Below, piece by piece: positions 9,274 through 19,469 of a stretch of 64,000 bases of DNA. The stretch covers positions 17,526 through 81,525 of the forward strand of contig NPFB01000001.1 in assembly GCA_014084085.1 (NCBI GenBank), in the 5' to 3' direction. Within the stretch, counting starts at the first letter, position 1; each line of letters opens with the position of its first letter. This DNA is from Hondaea fermentalgiana (lineage: Eukaryota > Sar > Bigyra > Thraustochytrida > Thraustochytriidae). A model generated the notes under the pieces. The model made no database searches. It saw only the letters and a program-made list of their open reading frames with translations, and had not been told where the DNA came from. The position numbers and the translations under genes are program-made.

Positions 9274-11289
9274 TTAGACAAAGGCGGTGTGGACGTATTG
9301 ACTGCCATCCGCCACGGCGCCTGGAGATGACACATTCTCGCTGGAACGACCTCCCGGGCTTCCCGGGCTCCGCGGGCTCCTGGGCAAAGCCGCGTCATCT
9401 TCGTTAATGTTGTCATTGTGGAGGCTCTTGTTGCCGAGCTCTTGACCTGCCACTGCATCGAGGTCGCCGCCACCCAGAGCCTCGTCCTCATAGGCGTCAT
9501 CGAATCCCTCTGGCACGAGCTGCTGCGCAAAGCTGGCATAGTCAATGTCCTTCGCGCCGCCCAGAAAGAGCGGTAAATGGTCGCGGAGAATGAAGTTCTC
9601 GAGCGGGTTAGACTCGTCCTCGCCTGCGTCCTGCGCCTCGGTAGAAGTCGCCGTCGCTTCGGCCTGTGCGTCGACCTCGTCCGAGACAGTCGGACGATAG
9701 TGGACGTAGACCATGCGCTTGCGCATTTTGGAGCTGAGAAAAAAGGATACCACGCGAAAGACCGCCGAGAAAAAGGAAGGCGGGTTCACCACGATCACGC
9801 GACCATAACGAATCGGCAGCTTCGACTCGATGGTGCGGCTGAGCAGCTTGGGGACCTTAGTGTCAAAGTTGCGCGTCGTCGCGCCCGTCATGTCCTGAAT
9901 AATGGTGAAACCCATGGCCTGCAATCTCGGATACTGACGAATGGCGTGCATAGTGGTCTCGTGCGCCGCGGCCAAAAGATCAGCGGCCGTAAAGTTGCGC
10001 GGGTCGTGCAGACCCATGCGCATGACAATGATACCTCGACCCTCGCGACAGCGAGCGCCTCCCAAGAAACACAGCACACCCGTGGTGAGGAGCTCGCGCA
10101 CGCGGGCCTTGTCAGCGCCAATCTGGTTCTCAATCTCAGCCTTGCACTGCGCATAACGACCCATGAGGTCGATGGCGCGCTGGACGCGAAAACGCCGGGC
10201 GCGCAAACACGCCTTGGCCCAAAAGTCTAGGTTTGACGCGATGTCGTCGTGCTCAAAGAAAAAGTCAGCGCCCAGTTGCTGCTCCAACATGACCTTGAAG
10301 CGTGCAATATAGTCCTCTTCCACTTCGGTGCCCAAGACGGTGAGCATTTCCTCTTCCGAAAACCCTTGTTTATCCTGCTTCTCCGACGATGCAGGGGCGG
10401 CGCGGGATGAGACGCCCAATGCTTTGGCCTTGGCAGCAGCGAAGCCGCGTCGAAAAGACCACCCGCTGCTCTCCGTCTGTTGGGCTGGCGCTGCAGACGG
10501 ACTGGCCCCATCATTTCCTTCTTCGCCCGTGAGAACACCCGAAACCCAGGCTTCATCATCCGGGTTACCCGGGTTCGACGCGCCTTCTTCGCCGTCACTG
10601 TCCTCGTACACGTCCGAGGAGAGGATGAGGCCCTGTGTGGAGTTGATCTTGTCAAAGTCCTTGGACTGCTCGGCCTCCAAGAGTGCGCGGATAAGACGGA
10701 GCTCCGCTTCGTCCTGCAGTGCAGCCTTGGCGCGTCGCCGTGCGCTCTCTTCGCGACTCAGCGTGGCTTGTGGATCTGTCTCTTCTTGCGCGAGTATCAT
10801 CGCAATGGCCTCGTCATCGATGACGTCGTCCTCGACCTGGTTGTTTGCTGTCTCATCCTTGGGACGGGGCTCCTCGCTCTGCGCGTCCGCATTGTCCGTT
10901 GCCCCAGTGCGATCTTCAGTGAGACGATCTTCTTGTGCGTTTGGGGCGATCGTCGATGAGAGATCTGTGTAATTGCCATGCTCGAGAGGGGCATAAGGGG
11001 TATCTTTGCGCTGCGCAAGGGTCTCGTCCGCGAGCCCAGCGCCATCCTCATCATTTTCATGATCATCATCGTTGAGGCCGTCTTTTTCTCCATCCGGAAC
11101 GACGGCGATAGCGACCTTGTCCTCGTCGTCCTCTTTCCCGCGTTCTTCGTGTTGATTGTTTCCGCCAGCGATGCGTTGCGCGTCCACCTCGGCGAGCTCC
11201 TTTCTCTTGAGCCCCTCGCGCGCCGCGGCCTTCGCCTCGCCCCCGGCCTTCGCCTCCTCGCGTTCGTGCTCATGCACTTCCGTCTCCAT
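9274..11289 (-). CDS. Sec14-like (CRAL-TRIO) lipid-binding protein
   Basis: 671 aa from the ATG at 11289; the frame stays open to an ATG at 11490, which would add 67 Ala/Arg/Gly-rich residues. The first about 330 residues are acidic, low-complexity and probably disordered. A CRAL-TRIO N-terminal helical region comes before the lipid-binding domain at about residues 415-535. That domain shows 'GIIVMRMGLHDPRNFTAADLL', 'MGFTIIQDMTGAT', 'KVPKLLSRTIESKLPIRYGRVIVVNPP' and 'FFLSSKMRKRMVYVHY', the typical order of Sec14 beta strands and the gate helix. Sec14 proteins exchange phosphatidylinositol or other lipids between membranes and stimulate lipid kinases. The acidic tail and C-terminus are variable. 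The N-terminal start is uncertain; the family is confident. Confidence 0.85.
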   Translation of the reverse strand: METEVHEHEREEAKAGGEAKAAAREGLKRKELAEVDAQRIAGGNNQHEERGKEDDEDKVAIAVVPDGEKDGLNDDDHENDEDGAGLADETLAQRKDTPYAPLEHGNYTDLSSTIAPNAQEDRLTEDRTGATDNADAQSEEPRPKDETANNQVEDDVIDDEAIAMILAQEETDPQATLSREESARRRAKAALQDEAELRLIRALLEAEQSKDFDKINSTQGLILSSDVYEDSDGEEGASNPGNPDDEAWVSGVLTGEEGNDGASPSAAPAQQTESSGWSFRRGFAAAKAKALGVSSRAAPASSEKQDKQGFSEEEMLTVLGTEVEEDYIARFKVMLEQQLGADFFFEHDDIASNLDFWAKACLRARRFRVQRAIDLMGRYAQCKAEIENQIGADKARVRELLTTGVLCFLGGARCREGRGIIVMRMGLHDPRNFTAADLLAAAHETTMHAIRQYPRLQAMGFTIIQDMTGATTRNFDTKVPKLLSRTIESKLPIRYGRVIVVNPPSFFSAVFRVVSFFLSSKMRKRMVYVHYRPTVSDEVDAQAEATATSTEAQDAGEDESNPLENFILRDHLPLFLGGAKDIDYASFAQQLVPEGFDDAYEDEALGGGDLDAVAGQELGNKSLHNDNINEDDAALPRSPRSPGSPGGRSSENVSSPGAVADGSQYVHTAFV

Positions 11290-12080
11290 CGCGACGCGTG
11301 CGTGCCCGCGTGCAGCGCCGCCCGCCCGCTCGCTCCCTGCGGCAGAGGAGAGCCCGCGCTCGCTCTCCGCGGCCGCCGCGCCCTCGCTCGGCCTGCCTGC
11401 GTGCTCTCGCCGCGCGCCCCGCGCTGCCGCACCCCGCGCAGCGTAAGTTCTGTTCTGCCCCGCGATCGCGCCCAGCCCAGACATCAACAACTAGGCCTAC
11501 TACAACACACAAATTCAACCGGCGACCATCGTCATCATGGCAAAATCCCGACAAAAGCGCTCAACCATCGTGCTGGCATCCATCGCAAGCGAGCTTCTAG
11601 CTTGAACGCCCAGCCAGTCTCTGTTCCCTTTCCCCTCCTCGTCCTCATCCTTGTCCTGGTCCTCGCCCTTGTCCTCGTGCTCGTCCTTTGCTATAGGCCT
11701 CCTTCTTACGCGGGGCCTGAAAAGAACGACCTCGAGAACGGTTCCCGCTCTTGCCGAGGCAGAGCCGTTCTTTTCGGCCACAAGGCTTCGTCGGCATCCA
11801 GCCGCCTCATCTCTGCACGCTGGCACCCTTCTCGCCTTCACTGTCGGTCCCTGCTCCTCCTTCTCCGCCCCTTCGGCTGTCCTGGTCCTCTCCGGCCCTC
11901 GGGCGCGCCGGGCGCGGGCTCTCGATCGAGGTCCGTCCAGGGAGGCGTTATGGGCCCTCGCGCACGGCATGTCCACTTTGGCTCTCCTACCGTGTTTCCA
12001 GTAGCAAGTCATTCACGTGTGAGTCAACTTGGTTGCTCTTACACAGAGAGAGAGGGTGTCACTGCACAGTGCCGCGGTGG

Positions 12081-12108
12081 GCAGGCAAGCAAGCAAGCAA
12101 GCAAGCAA
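12081..12108. repeat. (GCAA)n microsatellite
   Basis: Six to seven GCAA units about 260 bases upstream of the phosphatase start codon. Confidence 0.85.
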
Positions 12109-12184
12109 AACATCGAACGAACTCCGGCAGCCGGAGACGGACGAGCAGTCCAGGCGAGGACGCCGCGGAGGCAGCCCGGGCGCG

Positions 12185-12222
12185 CCCAGCCCAGCCCAGC
12201 CCAGCCCAGCCCAGCCCAGCCC
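12185..12222. repeat. (CCCAG)n pentanucleotide array
   Basis: About seven consecutive CCAGC units in the probable 5' UTR or core promoter of the phosphatase gene. Confidence 0.85.
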
Positions 12223-12369
12223 GGCGACGGCCGCGCGAGGCGCGCCGCAAGCGCGAGCGAGCGAGCGAGCGACTAACCGCTTGTCTGGCGTCGAGCGCCG
12301 GACGAGCCTGGCTGGAGACGCCGCCATTCCCGCGTCGGGCCGTGCCTGTACGACGGCTACGACGGCACG

Positions 12370-13326
12370 ATGGCGGAGCAGGAGATGGAGACGTGGATCG
12401 GCATGGTGCTAGACGAAACGGCCTCGCTCGAGGCGACCAAGACGGAGAACCTGCCCAGCGTGCGCAGCATCGAAGCCCTCTGCGAGCGCGCCAAAGAGGT
12501 CTTCAGCCGCAAAACCTCGTCCTTTGTCGAGGTCGAGTGCCCCGTCACCGTGGTCGGCGACATCCACGGCCAGCTGTACGATTTTTTGGAAATGATTCGC
12601 GTCGGCGGACTCCCGCCCGATACCAACTACCTTTTTCTTGGAGACTACGTGGACCGCGGCCACTACAGCATCGAGACCATCTTGCTCTTGATGGCGCTCA
12701 AGGTACGCTACCAGGATAACATTACTCTTTTGCGCGGAAACCACGAAACGCGTCAAATCACCCAGGTTTATGGGTTTTACGATGAATGCATGCGCAAGTA
12801 CGGCTCGCCACGAGTGTGGAAGGCCGTCACCTGTGTATTCGATGTCTTGCCCGTGGCAGCGCTCGTTACGGGGCCAAATACGCGCGTGCTTGCTGTGCAT
12901 GCAGGCTTGAGCCCGGCGCTCGAAACGCTCGACGAGATCCGGGCGCTCAAGTACGACGAGGAGGTGCCGCACGAGGGTCCTGTCTGCGACTTGGTGTGGT
13001 CCGATCCGGACGAAGACATTGAGGGCTGGGGGCTCTCGCAGCGGGGTGCTGGCTACGTCTTTGGCGCCAACGTTGTGGCCAAATTTAATCACACAAACAA
13101 CCTTGACCTAGTTTGTCGTTCTCACCAGCTCGTCATGGAGGGCTACAAGGAAATGTTCGAGCGTCGTCTCGTCACCGTTTGGTCTGCGCCCAACTATTGT
13201 TATCGTTGCGGAAACAAGGCCGCCATTCTCCAGCTCGGCGAAAATTGCAATCGCTACGACACCTTTATGCAGGCCCCCGAGTCGGTGCGCACCGCCCCGA
13301 GTAAAGATGTAGACTACTTTCTGTGA
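12370..13326 (+). CDS. PP2A-family serine/threonine phosphatase catalytic subunit (PP6/PP4-like)
   Basis: 318 aa, close to the usual 305-310. Metallophosphatase motifs are all present: GDIHG (63-67), GDYVDRG (91-97), RGNHE (122-126), the metal-binding His in [10 protein letters not shown] (252), and [11 protein letters not shown] (272-282). The C-terminal DYFL (315-318) is the PP2A-type tail whose leucine is carboxymethylated. Several segments ('[12 protein letters not shown]', '[20 protein letters not shown]') lean toward PP6, while '[28 protein letters not shown]' is common to the group. Differences from most members are HAGLSP instead of HGGLSP at 177-182, HETRQ instead of HESRQ and RSHQ instead of RAHQ. 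A cytosolic/nuclear holoenzyme role with regulatory subunits is inferred from the family. Confidence 0.9.
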   Translation: MAEQEMETWIGMVLDETASLEATKTENLPSVRSIEALCERAKEVFSRKTSSFVEVECPVTVVGDIHGQLYDFLEMIRVGGLPPDTNYLFLGDYVDRGHYSIETILLLMALKVRYQDNITLLRGNHETRQITQVYGFYDECMRKYGSPRVWKAVTCVFDVLPVAALVTGPNTRVLAVHAGLSPALETLDEIRALKYDEEVPHEGPVCDLVWSDPDEDIEGWGLSQRGAGYVFGANVVAKFNHTNNLDLVCRSHQLVMEGYKEMFERRLVTVWSAPNYCYRCGNKAAILQLGENCNRYDTFMQAPESVRTAPSKDVDYFL

Positions 13327-13645
13327 CCGTGACTGAGAAACCACCATCACGCAAGCTTTCTCGTACCACGACTCACACACTACTCACTACTATTATAATG
13401 AATTCACTACTCTTGTATACCGGTTTGAAGGTGGTGATGAAGTAAAAGTAATGCATTGACCTCCCATGGACGCCTCTCTGTTTCTGGATGCATTGTTTCC
13501 ATTTTGACGAACACCCTTTTATATTGTACAAAGGTGCTCCACATGCGTCTGGCCAAAGGCACAACAATCATGAGATGCAGTTGAGACATGCCTTTCAGTT
13601 TTGATAGATGATTTATACTGGCAACGAATCAAGGTCGGCAAGAGC
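13327..13645. other. Short convergent intergenic region
   Basis: About 320 bases between the phosphatase and PARP-like stop codons. It is AT-rich near 13385-13440, as expected of 3' ends. Nothing else is seen. Confidence 0.6.
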
Positions 13646-14021
13646 TCAAGAGGCGATCTTGAGCTCAAGCTTGCGCCTTCGGTCGAGGAGCTCCATTTCA
13701 CGTTCGCGGGCGGCGCACGCGGCAAGGCACGCCGTCCGTAGACGCACAATGGAAAGTGGGCAGCAAGGGCTGCTAGTCAGCCCTTGTTGCTGCTCCTCTG
13801 CTAGCTTGGATGGTTCCTCGGTGCGGGCCTGTTTGGATGCAGGTGCCATTCCCTGGGAGACTTCCTCGCGCGCACGCTTTTCTGAACGGTGTCGCAAGAA
13901 GGTCGTGAGAGGCCGAGCAGCTGACACAAGGCCCTGGGAGCGCCTTTTCAGGGACGTCCCCGCCTGTTTCGTATTCTTGTGCAGCTTGACCTTTTCGATG
14001 TGAGTCTGGGGTGCAGAAGCT

Positions 14022-14063
<42 letters not shown>

Positions 14064-16750
14064 GGCACAGGTTGCTGTTGCGGCACAGGTTGCTGTTGTG
14101 GCACAGGTTGCTGTTGTGGCACAGGTTGCTGCTGTGGCACAGGCTGCTGTTGCGGAACAGCTTGCTGCTGCGGTACAGGCTGAGCTGCATCGCTGCTACC
14201 ATTTGCATTTGCATTTGCAGCAGCGGCGGCAGCGGCAGCTGCCGCAGCTTGGCGTTGCATCTCCGGGAGCTTTTCGAGCTCCGAGGCACGAAGGGCAAAA
14301 ATGTGGTGAGTGGGCGCAGGTGGCGGCACGTGTTCGTTGTAGACAAAAAGGTAGCGGGTGTGCACGAATTCTTCGTTGGGGACGACGTGAAGCTGACCCT
14401 GGGTACGTTCCTGGGGCGTGCATTCCGTAAAGCACTTTTGCTCCGAATAAGAAAACTCAGTGGGACGATCGACGATCTCGCAAAGCGCGACAGCGCGCGG
14501 GTGACGACCGAGGTGGCTGTGCGCCCAAGGCTGCTTGAGCTTGGTGGGCTTGGCGTAATGCACGCTGGTGTGGAAGCTGGTCGAAAAGTAAATGCCCGAG
14601 CCCTTCATGGCGCCATAGCTCATGTTCTCCGTGTTACTGAGGTTCTTGAGCCCTGATGCAATGATGGAGTTCCAGGCGAACGATGAGCTGCCGTGAAAGG
14701 CGAAAAAGGATCCCGAGGCGCGCTGGTGACGCTGGAAGGAGGACTCGCGCTCAGCGGCCGCGCAGTCAAAGACAAACTGATGTGGAGTCTGCATGTCCTT
14801 GAATTGGCGCTCCGGCTCGAGAACTCGGATAAAGGCCCGGCAGCCGCCAATGAGCCACTGCAGCAGCGGGTAGAGACGCGCGTCGATGGTATCGAGGTGC
14901 GTCTTGAGCATGCCCATGCGCACTTGCTGAGCCATTTCCTCAATGCTTGGCACATAGCTGAGCGCGTAAAAGAGCGTGAGCTCGTTCGGGGACAGCTCGT
15001 CGGCGTTGGTTTCCGAGGCCGCAGAAAACTCCGTTCCAAGGGGAACCTTTTCGATAATCTGCTTGGGGATGGCTTGCAGGTCAATCGCACGTCGGCTCAG
15101 AAGCGAGCAGGAGAAAAAGGTGAGCAGGAGCTCCACGACGCGAGGACGCAAGAGAATCTCCTCCTCGACGCTAAAGCCCATGCCGAGCTCACGCGACTGA
15201 AAGAGGCAGGCCTGGGCCGCACAGACGCTGGGACGCGGCAAAGAGACTCCGAGGTCGACTCCGCACATGAGGCAGCGGTGCGAAGCATGCGCGACGTGGC
15301 CGGCGGCGGATTCTCCCAAGCGCACGAGGAGCTCCTCGAGGGACTCGGGTCCAGCGGCGCACTCGGCAAAGGCGTGCCTGACACGGTCAGCGACGAGCCA
15401 GTTGACAGCGAGACATCCAATGCGGCTTCCTGGGAGCTGTGCTGCGCCAAAGGGGATCCGCGATTCGAATGTGCGTGCCTCGTGGGACAGAGGCAGTTGC
15501 GGGACGAAGCGATGGAACTCTGCGGCTTCGCGACGAAGCTTGCAGCCGGAAAAGGCGAACTGGAAGCACACGGTGGTATCCTTGCTGTGCGCGGGCAGGA
15601 GGGCGAGACGCTGGAGCTCGATGCTTTCCATGCCAAAGAGACACTTCATGTCGATGGCCATCCACACGAGAAAGAGGTTCCTTTCGAGGTCGAGCATGGG
15701 CACGCAGGAGATGCCCGGGACGTCGGCGGTGACTTGGTTGCAAGCCGCAAGGAGCGCTCTGTTCTCTGCGGCAAGCGCGGCATCTCGAAATTGTTGCTGC
15801 AGCTGGCTCCACGCGTTCGCTGTCGAGGCGTCGGGGAAGGCGCTGGCGTTGCTAAAGTCTGCGGCGCGAGTGGTGGAAAAGTTTGCTGCTGCTGCCGTTG
15901 CCGCCGCAGCTGCTGCCGCCGCCGCAGCCGCAGCCGCAGCAGCAGCAGCAGCTGCTGCTGTTGCGTCAGTGGACGGTGCGGACCAAGGGGCCACATTTGT
16001 GTTTTGGGGGACGTGGTGTCGGCTGCGTGGCTGGGCGGGCGCCGACTGCGCGCGATGCACGGGCATCCTTGGCGCGGGCTGCTGCGGCATGGGAAAGACA
16101 TCCTGCAAAGAGTGCTGATGCCGATGCTGAGGATGATGCTTTTGTGGAGAACTCGTCGGGCATACGGCGGCGGCGGGGTTGGCGGCAGCGTCAATCTCTT
16201 CTTCGTCGCAGCCACTGCAGCGGCGCGTCCGCACTGCGCACTGGTGCTCGGCCGTGCAAGGCTTGGCGCCAGGGGCGTCAGCAATATGTGAAGACAACGC
16301 GTCGGGCACCTTCATGTGAGATTGGGTCTGGGTCTGGGTCTGGGTCTGGTTCTGGTTCTGCCCTCCCGCGCCGGGGATGGCACATCGATCGCCGGGCCTC
16401 GCGTGCTCGCAAAGTCCCGGGCCCTGATCCCGAGGTCGTTTGCCGCCGACCCTGCTGCCTGCGCGCGTGGCCCTCTGCCCTTGCGCTCCTCCTTGCCGCT
16501 GCTCCTCGAGCTCGCGTCGTGCTCCTCGCGCTTCGGCCTTCTTTCCCGCACCGGCCTGCTCCGCCGCAGCCCGCGCGCCGCATCCGCACGCGCACGCGGG
16601 CGCAACGCCCGCGAGGCTCCTGCTCCTCCTCCGCTGCCTGCGCCGCTCCTCCGCGCCCGCCGCCTGCGCGCGCGCCGCCTTCTCCGCGCCGCGCCGCGCC
16701 TCCTCGGCGGCCGCGCCGCGCGGGCTTTGCGCGAGTTCGAGGTGCCGCAT
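13646..16750 (-). CDS. PARP6/8-like ADP-ribosyltransferase with poly-A and PQQQPV repeats
   Basis: Up to 1034 aa. Residues 1-145 are Arg/Ala/Gln-rich, and a second ATG at 16315 ('MKVPDALSS') directly follows a GGTCTG repeat, so translation may begin there. A Cys-rich zinc-finger-like segment with 'CLMCGVDLG' and 'PSVCAAQACLFQSRELGMG' (about 494-520) matches the one before the catalytic domain in PARP6/8 and fungal PARPs. The PARP catalytic domain lies at about 675-835: 'FAFHGSSSFAWNSIIASGLKN' (His686 for NAD), 'GAMKGSGIYFS' (Tyr) and 'EFVHTRYLFVYNEH'. The Glu found in polymerising PARPs is not evident at the last motif, so mono-ADP-ribosylation is inferred. A run of more than 20 alanines (DNA about 15890-15962) and a tandem PQQQPV array with a poly-Q run (about 14036-14170) flank the catalytic parts. 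Confidence 0.82.
14036..14170 (-). repeat. Coding tandem repeat: poly-Q and PQQQPV units
   Basis: A CAG-type trinucleotide run adjoins about seven 18-base units, each encoding six residues of the type PQQQPV. It lies inside the PARP6/8-like gene, C-terminal to the catalytic domain. Silent differences between units suggest moderate age with in-frame constraint. Confidence 0.9.
15890..15962 (-). repeat. Coding GCN repeat: poly-alanine tract
   Basis: Codons GCA/GCT/GCG/GCC mixed, giving more than 20 alanines before 'NFSTTRAADFSNASAF'. The mixed codons argue for a maintained protein tract rather than simple triplet slippage. Confidence 0.88.
16316..16362. repeat. (GGTCTG)n hexanucleotide repeat
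   Basis: About seven GGTCTG/GGTTCTG units immediately 5' of the internal ATG at 16315 of the PARP-like gene. Translated, they give alternating Q-T/Q-N. It may be 5' UTR if the internal ATG is the real start. Confidence 0.85.
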
Positions 16751-17408
16751 TCCTCCTGTCTGTCTTCCTGTCTTTCCGTCTCTCTGTCTTCCTTGCTTCT
16801 TCCTTCCTTGCTTGCTCGCTCTCCCCCCAGCTAGAGCGAGCTGATGGACCGGGACGCGCGCCGGATGTCCCCGCCGGAACCGGCGATGAAGAGGAGGAGA
16901 GAGGGACAGGCAGGGCTTGCTGAGCTAGCTTGGCGTGGCTTGGCTTGGCTTACTGCCTTGCTTGATTGTTTGCTCGCGCTCGAGCACTGGCAAGCTTCGG
17001 TCGCTTGCCTGCCTGCCTGCCTGCCTGCCTGCCTGCTCGCTCGCTCGCTCGCTGCCTGGCTGGCTAGCGCGCGCTGGGCTTCTTCTAGGTCTCTCGGCGG
17101 AGGAGGAAGGGGAATGGAGGTCGGCCTGATCCGGAGACGCGCCGCGGCTGCCTCCGCTTTGCCTGCCTGACCCAGCCCTCTCTCTCGCGGTCTCCTGCGC
17201 GCGACCTCGAGCCGCTCGCGCTCGCTCCAGCGCTCGGGTTCTGCCGCGCGCTCGCGCGCGTCTCTGCCCCGGCCCTCGCCGCCAGGCCTGCCTGCCTGCC
17301 TGCCGGGAGGCTGCTCGTGTCTTGACTCGCGGCGGCGCCTCGGTCTCCAGGCCAGCGGCGAGGCACGCGCGGCGTGGTTCTGCTCTGCCGCGGCCTCTCG
17401 CCGGGCCT
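16751..17408. other. Upstream region of the PARP-like gene, contig end
   Basis: About 660 bases up to the first N gap. It contains TTCC/TCTG pyrimidine tracts (16755-16830) and a GCCT/GCTC tetranucleotide array (17003-17065). Frames here are low-complexity. No gene is recognised. Confidence 0.6.
17003..17065. repeat. (GCCT)n/(GCTC)n microsatellite
   Basis: About seven GCCT units followed by five GCTC units and GGCTGGCT. It lies about 350 bases from the assembly gap. Confidence 0.88.
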
Positions 17409-17508
17409 NNNNNNNNNNNNNNNNNNNNNNNNNNNNNNNNNNNNNNNNNNNNNNNNNNNNNNNNNNNNNNNNNNNNNNNNNNNNNNNNNNNNNNNNNNNN
17501 NNNNNNNN
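17409..17508. other. Assembly gap (100 N)
   Basis: Exactly 100 N, a conventional gap of unknown size. Its right edge interrupts the 5' part of an ankyrin gene on the minus strand. Confidence 1.
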
Positions 17509-17744
17509 AGGAGCAAGCGCGCGGCGTCCACGTGTCCATTTGTGCAAGCCACGGAAAGGGCGGTGATGCCGTTCTCCTCGGAAGCAACATCCGCGCCGAG
17601 GTCCATGAGCACATCCATGACTTGCACAAGGCCCTCGCGGCTCGCATGGTGCAGCGGCTTGGGAATCCACTCCAGCAACTTGGCGTCCTGCCGTACAGCG
17701 GCGCGGATCCCGTCGAGGTCCTGATTCGTGACAAGCGCCTCCAT
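17509..17744 (-). CDS. Ankyrin-repeat protein, 5' fragment cut by gap
   Basis: 78 codons plus two bases, starting at the ATG at 17744 and running into the N gap. The start 'MEALVTNQDLDGIRAAVRQD' aligns with 'MENLVANEDLAGIRAAVQQD' of the ankyrin gene at 36822, followed by two ankyrin repeats ('PLHHASREGLVQVMDVLMDLGADV', 'ITALSVACTNGHVDAARLL'). The last 53 bases, read on the minus strand, are identical to the first 53 bases after the second gap (33045-33097) and in the same frame. This is best read as the missing 5' end of the gene at 33045-36434, with the intervening contig placed backwards. The sequence beyond the gap to the left is unrelated. Joined, the protein would be about 1190 aa. Confidence 0.85.
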
Positions 17745-18580
17745 CCTTCTTCGTATACTCGTGCTGATTGCGAGCCCTGAGCTCGCGCTTTGGGCGAAGG
17801 GTTTCAGGGGGCGGAGGGGGAGAGAGCTGAGGGGCGGGCTTACATCGATGGCGTCTCGCCCTTGGGTAGACTGAAGTGTTCGTAAGAAGCCTGGGCGCTT
17901 CCGACGCCGCTTGCGCGTTTGCTGCAGCGAGCTCAGTATATCATACTCTATCCCTGCCCACTTGCAGCCTGAGCTGCGGAACCCAAGTGGTTGCGGAACA
18001 CAAGTGAGGTGCGAAACCCAAATTATCGGTGTACGGTAACAGGCTGCGGCGCAGGCTCAGATGCTTGCCGAAGATCTGGCAGCCAGCGGAGCGCGATTCT
18101 CTGCGGTGTGCCACACAGTGTGTGAGCGCAATTGTCGGAGATCGTGTCGAAATCTTGGATGGAGTCGGAGTCACTTCCTGCAATCGTAGATCCGGGGAAT
18201 GAGAACGGCAAATTCTCGAGGCATCCTCTCGAGCACAAGCACAAGCACGAGCGCGAGCGCGAGCACGGGGTGTCTGACCTCTCGAAGCCAGGCCAATCTT
18301 TGACAAGCGCAAGCACGAGCGCGAGGATACGCCAATTCTGATACGCTTGGTCGCGGTACACACCTTTTTCTCCTTTAAAAAAAAATGTTGGGGAGATTCG
18401 TTTCGTCTTGTCTCGTTTCGCTTCGTTTCGTTTCGTTGCGGACTCGGACTCGGATCCGACTTGTGAGATAAAGTCGACAAGGCGGGGGGGGGGAGAGAGA
18501 GAGAGAGATAAACCCCCAAAAAGACGCTCGACGGAGAGGCCCGTGAGCTGTCGTCGTAATAAGGGAGGACGCGCGAGGCG
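17745..18580. other. Divergent promoter region, ankyrin fragment to coiled-coil gene
   Basis: About 840 bases. It contains the 49-base element (17971-18019) also found upstream of the second ankyrin gene, a CACAAG/GAGCGC tract at about 18235-18265, a CGTTT repeat (about 18412-18437) and a GA microsatellite (about 18493-18510) just before the next gene. Open frames here are not called. Confidence 0.6.
17971..18019 (-). promoter_or_regulatory. Conserved 49-base upstream element, copy 1
   Basis: The reverse complement is identical over 49 bases to 36582-36630. It contains three tandem near-copies of CACTTGGGTTCCGCA. It ends 227 bases upstream of the ATG at 17744. Conservation outside the coding region of duplicated genes suggests a shared promoter element or a remnant of the duplicated segment. 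Confidence 0.7.
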
Positions 18581-19171
18581 ATGATGGACGAGGCAGCGAG
18601 AGGGTCTGAGACCAACCCCATGGAGATGCTCAAGTCTGCGCTCGAGAATACACACGTCGATGCCGAAGTCATACGCCTTCTTCGCCAAGACCCCTCCAAG
18701 CACGTCTGGCAACCATGGGAAGACACCCTAGAGGCGAAAGAGGCAGGCGCGAAGGCCAAGGTTGCTGCGAGGCTAGCGCAAGGAAAGTCAAACCAAAATA
18801 ATGACCAAAGCCCTCAATCGCGCGACCCGTCATGGCTCGAACGATGGACAGGTTCGACATACGTTGACGCGCCGGAGGTCGGCGCTCTTCGAAAAGAGAT
18901 TGAATCGCTCGATGTCGATGCTGCTCGCGATGCAGCCTTTGACGCAATATTAGAGCTGCGAAAAGTTCGAGAGATTTTTCGTCAAGAGTTTAACGAAGGC
19001 TTTGCAGGTCTTCGTCGTGAAAACGAACAACTTCGCGCCCAGCTCGAGCGCGCCCACCTTGCAGTGCCCTCTACAGGCGGCTCACCAAGGGCTGTCGCCA
19101 ATGAGCTTGAGGCTCTCATTTGCCGAAGTACGCAGGAAATGAACCTCTGGGCCCCGACTACGTGGCGATGA
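18581..19171 (+). CDS. Hypothetical protein with C-terminal coiled coil
   Basis: 196 aa, not recognised. Two ATGs occur at the start (18581 and the adjacent codon); an internal Met at residue 14 is an alternative. The N-terminal third is helical ('VIRLLRQDPSKHVWQPWED'). Residues about 100-160 ('ALRKEIESL', 'ILELRKVREIF', 'LRRENEQLRAQLERA') show heptad leucine spacing typical of a short coiled coil. The C-terminus is 'LWAPTTWR'. No signal peptide or membrane segment is seen. It is called as a gene because the frame is long for its AT-richer context, has balanced composition and a GA-rich leader. It is convergent with the MYB gene. Confidence 0.6.
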   Translation: MMDEAARGSETNPMEMLKSALENTHVDAEVIRLLRQDPSKHVWQPWEDTLEAKEAGAKAKVAARLAQGKSNQNNDQSPQSRDPSWLERWTGSTYVDAPEVGALRKEIESLDVDAARDAAFDAILELRKVREIFRQEFNEGFAGLRRENEQLRAQLERAHLAVPSTGGSPRAVANELEALICRSTQEMNLWAPTTWR

Positions 19172-19469
19172 TTCCAATTGGACTGCTGCCTGCCTGCCTG
19201 CCTGCCAGTGAAGTGAAGTGAAAATAAAAATGATGGGGAAAAAAAATTGGGTTTGTTCTGAAGTTGTCAGCGTGAAACGCTCGTACATTCGTGATCCAGG
19301 GTAATGCCTTGCAGTGTGTGTTTTTTTCTTGTTTCTTTCTTTCATTGGACTGACTGACAGTGAATTTCTACGCCACAAGGTGGTGGACTTGTGCGCAACT
19401 CTTGGTCCAACATCAATGAACTATCGCGCATGCTCGCGAGCCAGCCTTTTTCGTTTTGGACGCTTTTGT

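Larger units (their letters stand above)
11490..12369. other. Divergent promoter region, Sec14 to phosphatase
   Basis: About 880 bases between divergently transcribed genes. It contains a GTCCT-rich tract (about 11636-11690), a CAAG microsatellite (12081-12108) and a CCCAG pentamer array (12185-12222) close to the phosphatase start. It contains the palindrome TAGGCCTA at 11492-11499. Open frames here are low-complexity and not called. Confidence 0.6.

Noticed and set aside
11492..11499. Palindrome TAGGCCTA (also at 6014-6021) as a promoter motif
   Set aside because: Only two occurrences noted, in regions of different genes; expected by chance in this much sequence.
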